Origin: Janthinobacterium lividum
GTDB lineage: Bacteria; Pseudomonadota; Gammaproteobacteria; Burkholderiales; Burkholderiaceae_D
Assembly (NCBI RefSeq): GCF_034424625.1
Contig: NZ_CP139976.1
Span: 1-64,000, forward strand
Length of the DNA stretch: 64,000 bases
Direction of reading: 5' to 3'
The position numbers and the translations under genes are program-made. The notes under the pieces are model-generated. The model ran no database searches. It was given only the letters and a program-made list of their open reading frames with translations, and was not told the DNA's origin. Shown here in pieces: positions 20,070 to 29,202 of this stretch; the first letter of the stretch is position 1, and each line of letters opens with the position of its first letter.

Positions 20070-21221
20070 ATGTTCGGTTTTAACTTGCGCGTCGCCAAGA
20101 TGGTGTGGACGGCTTTTCTCGTCGCTTTTTTGTTATTCATCACGTACAAGGTGTCGTCGACCCTGATCGTGGTGGTGTTCGCGGTGTTCTTCAGCTACCT
20201 CGTGTATCCGCTGATCGGGCTGCTGGAGCGGTATGGGCCGAAGCGCCTGCCGCGCACGGCCAGTATCGGCATCGTCTTCCTGGTGGTGATCTTGCTGGTG
20301 GCGGTGCTGGGGTCGATCTTCGGGGCGCGGATCGAGGAAGAGGCGATCAAGCTCAGCGATCAATTGCCGACCTTACTCAAGGGGAATAATTTTGCCGAGC
20401 GCATTCCTTTGCCGGAATTCATGGAACCGTTGCGCGCGCGCCTGCTGTCGTTCATGCAGACACAGCTGAGCAGCGGGACGGGACAAGCCATGCCGCTGGC
20501 GAAAGAACTGGGCTTGACCGTCATGCATGCGGCCAGCAACCTGATCTATCTGGTGCTGGTGCCCGTGCTGAGCTTTTTGCTGATCAAGGAAGGGCCGGAC
20601 ATGCGCGACGGCTTGCTGTCCCTGCTGAACCGCCCGAACAAGAAACTCTGGGGCGCCATCATCGATGACCTCGACATCTTGCTGTCGCGCTATGTGCGCG
20701 CCCTGCTGCTGTTGTCGATCGCCACTTTTGTGTCCTACAGCATCGCCTTTTCCCTGATGGGCGTGCCGTACAGCCTGCTGCTGGCCGGCGCGGCCGCCTT
20801 GCTGGAATTCATCCCATTTGCCGGCCCGCTGGCGGCGGCCGTCATCGCCGTGGTCGTGGCCGGTTTCAGCGGCTTCGAGCACGTGTTCTGGCTGATCGGC
20901 TTTATTGCCGCCTACCGTTTGTTCCAGGATTACGTGGTCAACCCATACTTGATGAGCGAAGGCGTGGAAGTAAGCCCGCTGATGGTGATCGTCGGCTTGC
21001 TGGCCGGCGACCAGTTGGGTGGCGTGGTCGGCATCTTCCTGTCCGTGCCCGTGATGGCGGCCATCAAGATCGTCTTCGTGCGTGCCAGGGCGGCCTTGCA
21101 GGCGCGCCATGATGCGCATGAGAAAGCGGAACAGGCGGCGGAAGAAGCGCGCGCCCAGGCCCTGGCCGAGGCGGCGCGCTTGCAGGAACAGGGCAGCAAA
21201 GTTGCCCTGGAAGCGCAGTAA
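20070..21221 (+). CDS. AI-2E family transporter (PerM/TqsA-like)
   Basis: A 383-residue inner-membrane protein with about eight transmembrane segments: two pairs near the N-terminus, a soluble stretch at about 95-150, then the clustered C-terminal helices. The segment GPLAAAVIAVV and the following helix are typical of the family. Family members export autoinducer-2 or act as ion antiporters, so the substrate cannot be set. The last 35 residues are Ala/Glu-rich and probably coiled. TAAGGA precedes ATG 20070. It is convergent with the chemoreceptor gene, only a base apart. Confidence 0.88.
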   Translation: MFGFNLRVAKMVWTAFLVAFLLFITYKVSSTLIVVVFAVFFSYLVYPLIGLLERYGPKRLPRTASIGIVFLVVILLVAVLGSIFGARIEEEAIKLSDQLPTLLKGNNFAERIPLPEFMEPLRARLLSFMQTQLSSGTGQAMPLAKELGLTVMHAASNLIYLVLVPVLSFLLIKEGPDMRDGLLSLLNRPNKKLWGAIIDDLDILLSRYVRALLLLSIATFVSYSIAFSLMGVPYSLLLAGAAALLEFIPFAGPLAAAVIAVVVAGFSGFEHVFWLIGFIAAYRLFQDYVVNPYLMSEGVEVSPLMVIVGLLAGDQLGGVVGIFLSVPVMAAIKIVFVRARAALQARHDAHEKAEQAAEEARAQALAEAARLQEQGSKVALEAQ

Positions 21222-21222
21222 C

Positions 21223-22956
21223 TTAGAACTCTTCCCACTCGCCGCTGTTATCGGCAGCAGGCTTGGCGGGACGCGGTTTTGCGGCAGCGACAGGTGCAGC
21301 AGCGGCGCGGGCCGGCGCCAGGCGCAGCGCCGGGCGTTTCAAGACCGTGCTGGCGGCGGCCACGACAGGCTTGCGCAAGGCAGGCTTGGCCGCTGCCGGA
21401 CCGCTGTGGGCCGCGTCAAGCTTGAAAATGCTGACCATCTCGGCCAGCGCGGCCGCCTGCTCCTGCATGGATTCCGAAGCGGCTGCCGCTTCCTCCACCA
21501 GCGCCGCATTCTGTTGCGTCACGGTATCCATTTCCGCCACGGCTTGATTGATCTGGCCGATGCCCAGTTCCTGCTCGCGGCCGGCGGCGCTGATTTCGCC
21601 CATGATGTCCGTCACGCGGCGGATGCTGGCCACGATCTCGTCCATCGTCGTGCCCGTCTGGCTGACCAGTTCGCTACCGGCGCCCACGTTCTGTACCGAC
21701 GCTTCGATCAGCATCTTGATGTCCTTGGCGGCGCTGGCCGAGCGGTGCGCCAGGTTGCGCACTTCCGTGGCGACGACCGCAAAGCCACGTCCCTGTTCGC
21801 CGGCACGCGCCGCTTCCACGGCCGCATTCAAGGCCAGGATGTTGGTCTGGAAGGCGATGCCATCGATCACGCCGATGATGTCGGCAATCTTTTTCGACGA
21901 TTCGCTGATGGTGCCCATGGTATCGACCACTTGCGCCACCAGCGCACCACCCTTGACGGCCACGTCCGATGCGGACACGGCCAGCTGGTTTGCCTGGCGC
22001 GCATTGTCGGAATTCTGCTTGACGGTCGAGGTCAGCTCTTCCAGCGAGGAAGCCGTTTCTTCCAGGCTCGACGCTTGCTGCTCCGTGCGGCTGGACAGAT
22101 CCAGGTTGCCCGAAGCGATTTCATTGCTGGCCGTGGCGATGGCGCCGCTGCCGTCGCGCACGCCGCGCACGGTGTTCGACAGGCGTTCCTGCATTTTCTG
22201 CAAGCCCGTCAGCAAGGCGCCCATCTCGTCGTTGCGCGTGATGACGATGTCATTGGCCAGGTTGCCGTCGGAAATGGCGCCGAAATGGCGCAGGGCCTGG
22301 TCCAGCGGGCCGAAGATGGCGCGCAGCAGCAAGATGCTGGAAATAATCGTCAGCAAGGCGCCGACTATCATACCGCCGGTGGCCATGGCCACCTGGGTGC
22401 GGTAACTGGACTGACTGGTCGCATACATCGCGGCGGCCGACGTGGCCTGGTATTGCGTCAATGTTTCGGCTGCCTGGTCCAGGGTGCGGTACAGCGGCGT
22501 CAGCCCCGTCATCATCAAACCGTCCGCTTGAGCGACGTTGCCTTCACGCAAAGCCTTGCTCATGACCAGCAAGCCGTTGCTCATGTAATCGCTGCGTTTC
22601 TTGTCCATGTCGTCGGACAGGCGCTTTTCGTCCGTGCTTTGCGGCAAGGCCAGGTACACCTTCCAGGACTTGTTGGACGCTTCCATGAATTGTTCGGCAC
22701 GGGCCAGGATATCCTTGGCGTCGGCCGCATCGGGATGCACCATCACGCGGTCCATCGTGAAACGGGCGCGGCCCAGCAGAATCTGCGACTCGCCGATGGC
22801 TTGCGTCGATACCAGCTGATTGCTGTAGACCTCGTTGAGGTTGTGGTTGGCCGATTTCAGACTGATGATACTCATGACGCCCAACACGGCGATCAGCAAG
22901 CCCAGCACACTCATGGTGGCAATCAGGCGCATTTTTATTGTTATGTTCGACAGCAT
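21223..22956 (-). CDS. Methyl-accepting chemotaxis protein with C-terminal EWEEF tether
   Basis: A 577-residue chemoreceptor. A transmembrane helix at about 8-30 and another near 190-210 enclose a four-helix-bundle periplasmic ligand domain. HAMP follows at about 212-265, then the long coiled signalling domain with the conserved hairpin tip ([20 protein letters not shown]) that contacts CheA/CheW. The tail is an Ala/Pro-rich linker ending in EWEEF, a match to the xWxxF pentapeptide that docks CheR/CheB in receptors such as Tar. The ligand is unknown. AAGGAAA precedes the ATG. Confidence 0.95.
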   Translation of the reverse strand: MLSNITIKMRLIATMSVLGLLIAVLGVMSIISLKSANHNLNEVYSNQLVSTQAIGESQILLGRARFTMDRVMVHPDAADAKDILARAEQFMEASNKSWKVYLALPQSTDEKRLSDDMDKKRSDYMSNGLLVMSKALREGNVAQADGLMMTGLTPLYRTLDQAAETLTQYQATSAAAMYATSQSSYRTQVAMATGGMIVGALLTIISSILLLRAIFGPLDQALRHFGAISDGNLANDIVITRNDEMGALLTGLQKMQERLSNTVRGVRDGSGAIATASNEIASGNLDLSSRTEQQASSLEETASSLEELTSTVKQNSDNARQANQLAVSASDVAVKGGALVAQVVDTMGTISESSKKIADIIGVIDGIAFQTNILALNAAVEAARAGEQGRGFAVVATEVRNLAHRSASAAKDIKMLIEASVQNVGAGSELVSQTGTTMDEIVASIRRVTDIMGEISAAGREQELGIGQINQAVAEMDTVTQQNAALVEEAAAASESMQEQAAALAEMVSIFKLDAAHSGPAAAKPALRKPVVAAASTVLKRPALRLAPARAAAAPVAAAKPRPAKPAADNSGEWEEF

Positions 22957-23306
22957 GCAGTTTCCTTGGTAGGGGCGTAACCATGCCTGCGCTCACCAAA
23001 CGGGATAGCAACAAGCGCCAGATGGGCGGGTCACGTGAATTGTTCAGGACAGATCGATACGGCGTGTAAGGCGGCAGGGGGGAAGGCGGCCCGCGCATAT
23101 CGTCAGGAGTGCAATACAGGGCAACGAGGTCGAGGTTTCCTGTACTTTTAATTTCCTGACTGCAAGATACAGGGAAAGTTTACTAGTAGCAACATCCAGT
23201 ATTGATTTTCACGCTTTGTAACAAGCGGATGATGTTTTTTGCGCAGAACTGGCATTCCGCTGCCTTGCAAGGTCGCGTGGGAATGCCATTTATGCTAGCT
23301 AACAAG
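22957..23306. other. Promoter region between chemoreceptor and MORN-repeat gene
   Basis: About 350 bp. It should hold the chemoreceptor promoter on the minus strand, and it receives the 3' end of the MORN-repeat gene. I found no sigma-28 type GCCGATAA box and no hairpin terminator; nothing else stands out. Confidence 0.4.
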
Positions 23307-24920
23307 TTAATACATGGTTTCTTCGATGAGCTGGCCATCGTCGCGGAAATACTGGAACCGGCCCGTTTTCATGCCCATGTTGTAGGCGCCTATCCGCTTT
23401 GGTTTACCGTTCTGGAAATTCTCGATATTGACGCCATGCAGCACGCCCTTGTGCCAGTTGCGGTGAAATTGCGGCACTTCGCCATCGGGATAAAACAGGG
23501 TTTCCGCCCCATCGCGCTTGCCGCTGGCAAACGCGCCTTGGTAACGCCGCTTGCCATCCGGATAAAAACTCTCCATCGGGCCGTCGAGCTCGCCAAAGCG
23601 GTAATGTTCGACCAGTTCCAGCTGGCCACCGGCCGCATATTGTTCCAGCTTGCCTTCCGGTTCGCCATCGCGCATGGTCAGCACTTGCCAGCCGCCATCC
23701 GGCGTCGCCTTCTTCCACGGCCCCTGCTTGATGTCATCGACATACAGGCCGCCACCGCCCGGCTCGATCCACTGGCCCTGCTTCTTGCCATTCACATAGT
23801 TGCCCTGCCAGTGCACCAGCGTACCGATACGGCGCTCGCTGGGGCCGTCCAGCCTGTCTTTGACGTAGGTATCGAAACCCTCGTAATTGCCCTTGCCCTC
23901 GTCGCGCCATTCGTCCACGCCCGGGCTCACTTCCCAGCGGCCCGTGCGCTGGCCCCGTTGCATCATGCCCGTTGTCGTTTCCTCGCCGCTTTCATACGTC
24001 CACGGCCCTTCGGCCTTGTCGTCGACAAACGCGCCAACCGAGCGGATGGTGAGCGGCTCTTCATAGTGCCACTGCCCAGTGCGCTTGCCTTGCGCATACC
24101 GGCCACGGGCATACACGTTGCCCGTGCAGCAATTCACGTCGTACTCGATGAGCAGCCCATCCTGGCTGGCGGCAAAGCGCTGCGGCTGCGTTTCCCAGGT
24201 GATCCATTTGACGTGATAGCTGGGCGCGCGCCCGCCTTCCCAGCCCTTGCCCAGCAGATAGGTCACCGTGAGGAAATGGCCCTCTTTTTCCTGGAAAGTT
24301 TTTTTATAGGCAAACGCCGGGGCGTCCGTCGGCTTGCCGGGCAATAACTCGCCATCGATATTGAAATAGCCGACCAGGGTGCCGTGGCCATGCTCGATGG
24401 CGTCGAACTCGGCCACGGCCGTGGGTGCGTACGCGATGCTGTAGTCGATCAGCTGCAAGCGGGCCAGCGCGGCGCGCACCCGCGCCTCGTCCATGGTTTT
24501 CGCGCCGCGCACGATGGCATCCAGGGTCGGCTGCAGGGTGGCCACCTTGAACATCCTGCCGCCGCTGCGCTCATAGCGGTAGGCATGCAAGCCAAAGAGC
24601 TTATCGCTGCTGCGGCTAAGCACGAACGTGGTTTCGCCTTCGCTGTCGAGGTCAAGCTGGAACACGGCCGCGATGCTGGCCTTGCCATACTTGTCCAGGT
24701 TCATGCGCTTCTCGCTATCCCCGTTGCACTGGCAATAGTAGCCGTTGACTTCGCCATTTTCCCGCAGGAAGGCCAGCACCACGCCGCCATCGCGGCGCTC
24801 GACAACGCTGGCGGTGGCCATCGGTTTACCCTCGTAGAACCGGACTGCCGCCTGCACCGGCGCCAAGGTGCCCAGCGCCAGCAGCGCCGCCATCGTGCTG
24901 ATCCAAAATGTTTGCCGCAT
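23307..24920 (-). CDS. Exported MORN-like (YwqK-type) repeat protein
   Basis: A 537-residue protein. A signal peptide (MRQTFWISTMAALLALGTLAPVQA by extent, about 1-24) directs it to the periplasm or envelope. Residues 235-535 carry many short repeats of the form G.Y..GK..G.W..Y (for example GRYAQGKRTGQWHYE and YPDGKRRYQGAFASGKRDG), the MORN_2 pattern seen in YwqK-like proteins. Such repeats form beta-hairpin ribbons for protein or lipid contact. The N-terminal half has no clear family. The ATG follows TGGAG. No operon partner is evident. Confidence 0.85.
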   Translation of the reverse strand: MRQTFWISTMAALLALGTLAPVQAAVRFYEGKPMATASVVERRDGGVVLAFLRENGEVNGYYCQCNGDSEKRMNLDKYGKASIAAVFQLDLDSEGETTFVLSRSSDKLFGLHAYRYERSGGRMFKVATLQPTLDAIVRGAKTMDEARVRAALARLQLIDYSIAYAPTAVAEFDAIEHGHGTLVGYFNIDGELLPGKPTDAPAFAYKKTFQEKEGHFLTVTYLLGKGWEGGRAPSYHVKWITWETQPQRFAASQDGLLIEYDVNCCTGNVYARGRYAQGKRTGQWHYEEPLTIRSVGAFVDDKAEGPWTYESGEETTTGMMQRGQRTGRWEVSPGVDEWRDEGKGNYEGFDTYVKDRLDGPSERRIGTLVHWQGNYVNGKKQGQWIEPGGGGLYVDDIKQGPWKKATPDGGWQVLTMRDGEPEGKLEQYAAGGQLELVEHYRFGELDGPMESFYPDGKRRYQGAFASGKRDGAETLFYPDGEVPQFHRNWHKGVLHGVNIENFQNGKPKRIGAYNMGMKTGRFQYFRDDGQLIEETMY

Positions 24921-24961
24921 GCCAACTCCACTGCCTGAAAACCGCCATTATGCATGGCCGT

Positions 24962-25876
24962 TCAGGCAAGACCGGACACGCCAGGACGCTGGCGCCACAG
25001 GGGCCGCTGCACCGTCTGCGCCAGCAGCACGCCCAGCAGCGAAATGCCGCCGCCGACCAGGTGGTACACATGCATGCTATCGTGCAGCCAGACGATGGCC
25101 AGCAAGGCCGTCAGCAGGGGCAGCAGGTTGACGTAAATGCTGCAGCGGTTCGGTCCCAGCAGTTTTACCCCTTCAATCCACAGGTAGGACAGCACGATGG
25201 ACGAGCCGATGCCGGCATAGCCGATCAGCGGCAAGGTCGTAGCGTCCAGCCTGGCGCTGCCGGCCGGCAGCAGCAGGAACAGCGGCAGCATGCACGCCAG
25301 GGCTGCCAAGGCCTGGCAATAAATGGCTTGCCAGGCGGGAATGGATAAACGCCAACGGCGCAGCAGCACGCCATACAGGGCAAAACTCAGGCAAGCCAGC
25401 AGCATCAGCGCATCGCCCGCATGCACGCCTTGATGCAGCAAGGCCAGCACGTCGCCGCGCCCCACCAGGTACAGCAAGCCGCCAAACGACAGCACGCCGC
25501 CGGCCGCCATGCCGACTGTCAATCGCTCGCCCAGCAGCAGCACGCTGAGCAAGGCCGTCATCAGCGGCGCCAGCGCCGTGACGATGGCCATATTCGTCGC
25601 CGTCGTCGATTCGGCGGCGCGGTAGGACAGGCTCTGGAACAGCGCCATCGACATCACGCCGCACAGGGCCAGCTGCCACCACTGGCGGCGGATGGCGGCG
25701 CGGTTGCGCCACAGGGGGCGGGCGATAAACGGCGTCATCACCAGCAAGACCAGCACCAGGCGGTAAAAAGTGATGGCGGTGGGGGCGATGCTGGACGCGG
25801 CCAGCTTCGAGACGACGACGTTGCCGGCCCACAGCAGCATGGCCAGAAATGGATACAGATAGGCGCGCACAGGCAT
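24962..25876 (-). CDS. EamA/DMT-family transporter
   Basis: A 304-residue membrane protein with ten hydrophobic segments in two homologous halves. LWAGNVVVSKLA near the start and the second-half helices are typical of EamA exporters of metabolites or drugs. The chosen ATG (25876) has GGAG about six bases upstream; a longer frame exists but would cross the divergent regulator. It faces an AraC-type regulator gene across 102 bp, which suggests control by that regulator. The substrate is unknown. Confidence 0.9.
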   Translation of the reverse strand: MPVRAYLYPFLAMLLWAGNVVVSKLAASSIAPTAITFYRLVLVLLVMTPFIARPLWRNRAAIRRQWWQLALCGVMSMALFQSLSYRAAESTTATNMAIVTALAPLMTALLSVLLLGERLTVGMAAGGVLSFGGLLYLVGRGDVLALLHQGVHAGDALMLLACLSFALYGVLLRRWRLSIPAWQAIYCQALAALACMLPLFLLLPAGSARLDATTLPLIGYAGIGSSIVLSYLWIEGVKLLGPNRCSIYVNLLPLLTALLAIVWLHDSMHVYHLVGGGISLLGVLLAQTVQRPLWRQRPGVSGLA

Positions 25877-25978
25877 GCGAGGCTCCAGGAATAGTTGCGG
25901 GAAACCATCATGCCGCAGGTGCGTCGCGCCTTCTCGCGCTAAAATGTCTGGACCTATCGCAAAACTGACATCATTTTC

Positions 25979-26767
25979 ATGGATTGCACCTCCCCCGCCT
26001 TTCAGGAATTGCTGCCCGTCACGGCGCGCGCCATGGCGCTGGCCGTCGACTATGCGCATGGCCACGTGATTTCCGTGCACCGCCACACGCATGCACAATT
26101 GCTGTATGCCATCGAGGGCGTGATGACCATCGAGGCCCAAGGCGGGCGCTGGGTGGTGCCGCCCACGCGCGGCGTATGGCTGCAGCCCGGCATCGCGCAC
26201 CAGGTACGCATGAGCGGCGCGGTGAAAATGCGCACCGTCTTCATCGACTGCGCCAGCTCACCGCTGCTGCCGCGCCACAGCTGCGTGCTCGACATCAGCC
26301 CCCTGTTGCGGCAATTGATCGTGGCGGCCGTCGACATCGCGCCCGATTTCACGGAAGGCAGCCGCGACTGGCATCTGTTGCAATTGCTGTTGCACGAGCT
26401 CGACAGCCTGCCCGTGCTGCCTTTGTATCTGCCGCTGCCTTTTGACGCGCGCCTGCGCGGCATTTGCGCGCGGCTGATGGCGCAGCCGGGCGAACAGCAG
26501 ACGGTGGCGCACTGGGCGCAGGAACTGGCGATCACCGAGCGCAGCCTGCACCGCTTGTTCCAGAAACAGACGGGCATGCGCTTTGGCCAGTGGCGCCAGC
26601 AGGCGCGATTGCTGCGGGCGCTGGAACAATTGGCGCACGGCAGCAAGGTCATCGACGTGGCCATGGACAATGGCTACACGAGCCAGAGTGCGTTCACGGC
26701 CATGTTCAAGAAGCATTTCGGCACCACGCCCAGCGCGTTTTACCAGGCAAAAGTCATCGCTGCGTAA
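25979..26767 (+). CDS. AraC-family regulator with cupin sensor domain
   Basis: A 262-residue regulator. The N-terminal cupin region (HRHTHAQLLYAIEGVMTI, then PPTRGVWLQPGIAHQV) matches the AraC ligand-binding fold. The C-terminal 100 residues hold two HTH motifs, the second with SQSAFTAMFKKHFGTTPS. It is divergent from the DMT transporter gene and probably controls it, in the manner of NimR/NimT-type pairs. No operator was assigned in the 102-bp gap. Confidence 0.93.
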   Translation: MDCTSPAFQELLPVTARAMALAVDYAHGHVISVHRHTHAQLLYAIEGVMTIEAQGGRWVVPPTRGVWLQPGIAHQVRMSGAVKMRTVFIDCASSPLLPRHSCVLDISPLLRQLIVAAVDIAPDFTEGSRDWHLLQLLLHELDSLPVLPLYLPLPFDARLRGICARLMAQPGEQQTVAHWAQELAITERSLHRLFQKQTGMRFGQWRQQARLLRALEQLAHGSKVIDVAMDNGYTSQSAFTAMFKKHFGTTPSAFYQAKVIAA

Positions 26768-26883
26768 AAAAAATGCTGCTATGCATCAATAATCATGGGC
26801 GATAGCCGCCGCTCTTGTTATCATCGCAAGCCTTATCGCACCGCGCCCATCCTGGCAGCGGTGTTGACCTCAATCACATCACC

Positions 26884-27483
26884 ATGACACAGAATTTTTT
26901 CCAGACATTTATCCTGCTCCTGCTCGTGACCGATCCGTTCGGCAACGTTTCCCTGTTCGTCAATGCCCTGAAACGGGTGCCCATCGAGCGGCGCTGGAAA
27001 GTCGTGGTGCGCGAATGCCTGATCGCCTTCGGCATCTTGCTGCTGTTTATGTTCTTCGGCCGCCATTTCCTGAACGCCTTGCAATTGTCGGAAGTGGCGC
27101 TGCGCATCGGCGGCGGCGTGATCCTGTTCCTGATCGCCATGCGCATGGTCTTTCCGCAGCCCAACGCCGGCAATAGCGACCACGAGATGGGCGGCGAACC
27201 GTTCATCGTGCCGCTGGCCATCCCCGCGCTGGCCGGCCCGTCGGCGCTGGCCACCGTGCTGCTGTTTTCCTCGCATGAAATGAACGAAGTCATTGCCCAC
27301 GTGGCGGGGCTGACGGCCGTGGCCGTCGTCTGGCTGGCCGTCTTCCTGTGCGCCGAACGCTTGCAGCGGGCCCTGGGTCCAAGAGTCATGACGGCGTTTG
27401 AACGCCTGATGGGCTTGATACTGACGGCGATGGCCATTGAAATGCTGCTGGCCGGCATACGCGCGTTTTTGAAATCCGTCTGA
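26884..27483 (+). CDS. MarC-family membrane protein
   Basis: A 199-residue protein with six transmembrane segments. LLLLVTDPFGNVSLF near the start and PLAIPALAGPSALATV in the middle are the two conserved motifs of the MarC/UPF0056 family. Its function is unresolved; the link to multiple antibiotic resistance in E. coli has been withdrawn. ATG 26884 was chosen because family members begin at this helix. The DinB gene follows after 18 bp, so they may be co-transcribed. Confidence 0.92.
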   Translation: MTQNFFQTFILLLLVTDPFGNVSLFVNALKRVPIERRWKVVVRECLIAFGILLLFMFFGRHFLNALQLSEVALRIGGGVILFLIAMRMVFPQPNAGNSDHEMGGEPFIVPLAIPALAGPSALATVLLFSSHEMNEVIAHVAGLTAVAVVWLAVFLCAERLQRALGPRVMTAFERLMGLILTAMAIEMLLAGIRAFLKSV

Positions 27484-27501
27484 TATAGAACATTCATCAC
27501 C

Positions 27502-28047
27502 ATGAGCCGTTGCGCCCACCTTTGCCTGATGGCCGATTACAACCAGTGGATGAATGCCAAGGTGTACGCGGCGGCGGCCAGCCTGCCACCCGGCGAGCTG
27601 CAGCGCGAGCGGGGCGCCTTCTTCGGCTCCCTGCTGGCCACCCTGAACCACGTGATGGTGGGCGACACGCTGTGGCTGCAGCGCTATGCGAAGCACCCGG
27701 CCGGCTTTCCCCTGCTCGACCCCATCCGCGCCATCACCCCGCCCGCCTCGCTCACGCACCCGCTGTTCGCGGCCGACGATTTTGCCGCCATGCACGCGCA
27801 CCGGCAATGGCTGGACCAGCTCATCATCGACTGGACCGCCTCGATCACGGAAGCCGACCTCGATCACCTGCTCGATTACCGCAACAGCAAGGGCCCGAAC
27901 CGGCGCGAGTTTTTCAGCCTGCTCATGCATTTCTTCAACCACCAGACGCACCACCGGGGCCAGGCCAGCACCCTGCTGTCGCAAGTGGGCGTGGACATCG
28001 GCGACACGGATCTACTGTTTCGCATCCCCAACCATATTGCCGACTGA
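27502..28047 (+). CDS. DinB/YfiT-like metal-binding protein
   Basis: A 181-residue four-helix-bundle protein of the DinB superfamily. The three metal-binding histidines are recognisable: LNHV near residue 50 and the pair in FNHQTHHRGQ near 150. Relatives include bacillithiol or mycothiol-dependent transferases and stress proteins; the activity here is unknown. It lies 18 bp after the marC-like gene. Its last 36 bp overlap the 3' end of the convergent MFS gene. Confidence 0.9.
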   Translation: MSRCAHLCLMADYNQWMNAKVYAAAASLPPGELQRERGAFFGSLLATLNHVMVGDTLWLQRYAKHPAGFPLLDPIRAITPPASLTHPLFAADDFAAMHAHRQWLDQLIIDWTASITEADLDHLLDYRNSKGPNRREFFSLLMHFFNHQTHHRGQASTLLSQVGVDIGDTDLLFRIPNHIAD

Positions 28048-29202
28048 CGACGGGCGATACAGCCACGCCTTGAGCAAGATCAAGCCCAGCGCCACCGCCC
28101 CCAGCAGCGCGCCGCAAGCCAGCGCCCCCTGCATGCCGTAGTGCTCAATGGCGACGCCGCCGGCCAGCGCGCCTACGGTCACGCCCAGATTGATGGCGGC
28201 GATATACACGCCGATGGCGAACGCGGGCGCCTCGCGCGCTTCGCTGCTGAGCCACACTTGCGTCACGATCAGCCCGCTCGTGTGCGCGGCGCCCCAGAAC
28301 AGCAGCAGCACGACCAGCGCCGCCCAGCCGATATCGCCACCCGCATACTGGTACAACAACCAGTACGCCAGCCCCAGCAAGAGCGGCTGCAGCAAGACCG
28401 TGCGCAGCACGTGCGTGCCCAGCTGGCGCCCCGCGAACAGATTGCCCGCTACGCCACCGATACCAAACACCACCAGCGCCAGCCCCGTCTGGCGCGCCGA
28501 CAAGCCCGCTTCCTGTTGCAGATACGCGGCCGCATACGCATACACGGCAAACATGGCGGCAAACACCAGCACGGCAGCGGCAATATTGAACCACAGAGCA
28601 GGCTTGCGCAGCACGGCCAGCTGGCGGCCATATGCCATCGGCGCCTCCTGCGGCGTGTCGGGCAAGAACAGGGTCAAACCCAGCGCCGCCAGCGCATTCA
28701 CCAGCGCGCAGGCAAGGAACGATGCCTCATAGCCATACTGGGCCGCGATCCACGTCGTCAGCGGGATGCCCAGCACCATGCCCATGCTGGTGCCCGTGAA
28801 CGCATGCGCGCCGGCCCGCGCCGATTGCTGCGGCGGATACAGGGCGACGGCCGCCACCATGGCCAGCGAGAAATACACGGGGTGGAACAGGGCCGGCACG
28901 ATGCGCAGCGCCAGCAGCAGCCCGAAGCGCGGTGCATACGCCGATGCCACGCTGGCCAGCGCGAACACCAGCAGGGAAACGATCAGCACGCGCTTGCGGC
29001 GCCAGCGCGTGGCTAGCAGCACGAGGAAGGGGCCGCCCACGGCAATCACCAGCGCGAACAGGCTCACCAATAAGCCCGCCTGCGCGGCCGTCACGCCGTA
29101 GCGCTGCATGATCATCGGCAAGATGCCGACGACGCCAAACTCGATGCAATACACGCCGAACAGGCCCAGCGCCAGAAAGACGATGGGGTGCGGGCGCGTC
29201 AT
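28012..29202 (-). CDS. MFS transporter (sugar efflux/AraJ-like, drug:H+ antiporter group)
   Basis: A 396-residue protein with twelve predicted transmembrane segments. The loop after helix 2 (ATRWRRKRVLI) fits MFS motif A in shortened form. The sequence resembles the AraJ/YdhP efflux group. ATG 29202 follows AAGGAAA and shares four bases (ATGA) with the stop of the upstream serine hydrolase gene, so the two are translationally coupled. The pair may handle one compound, hydrolysing and exporting it, but its nature is unknown. Confidence 0.9.
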   Translation of the reverse strand: MTRPHPIVFLALGLFGVYCIEFGVVGILPMIMQRYGVTAAQAGLLVSLFALVIAVGGPFLVLLATRWRRKRVLIVSLLVFALASVASAYAPRFGLLLALRIVPALFHPVYFSLAMVAAVALYPPQQSARAGAHAFTGTSMGMVLGIPLTTWIAAQYGYEASFLACALVNALAALGLTLFLPDTPQEAPMAYGRQLAVLRKPALWFNIAAAVLVFAAMFAVYAYAAAYLQQEAGLSARQTGLALVVFGIGGVAGNLFAGRQLGTHVLRTVLLQPLLLGLAYWLLYQYAGGDIGWAALVVLLLFWGAAHTSGLIVTQVWLSSEAREAPAFAIGVYIAAINLGVTVGALAGGVAIEHYGMQGALACGALLGAVALGLILLKAWLYRPSSVGNMVGDAKQ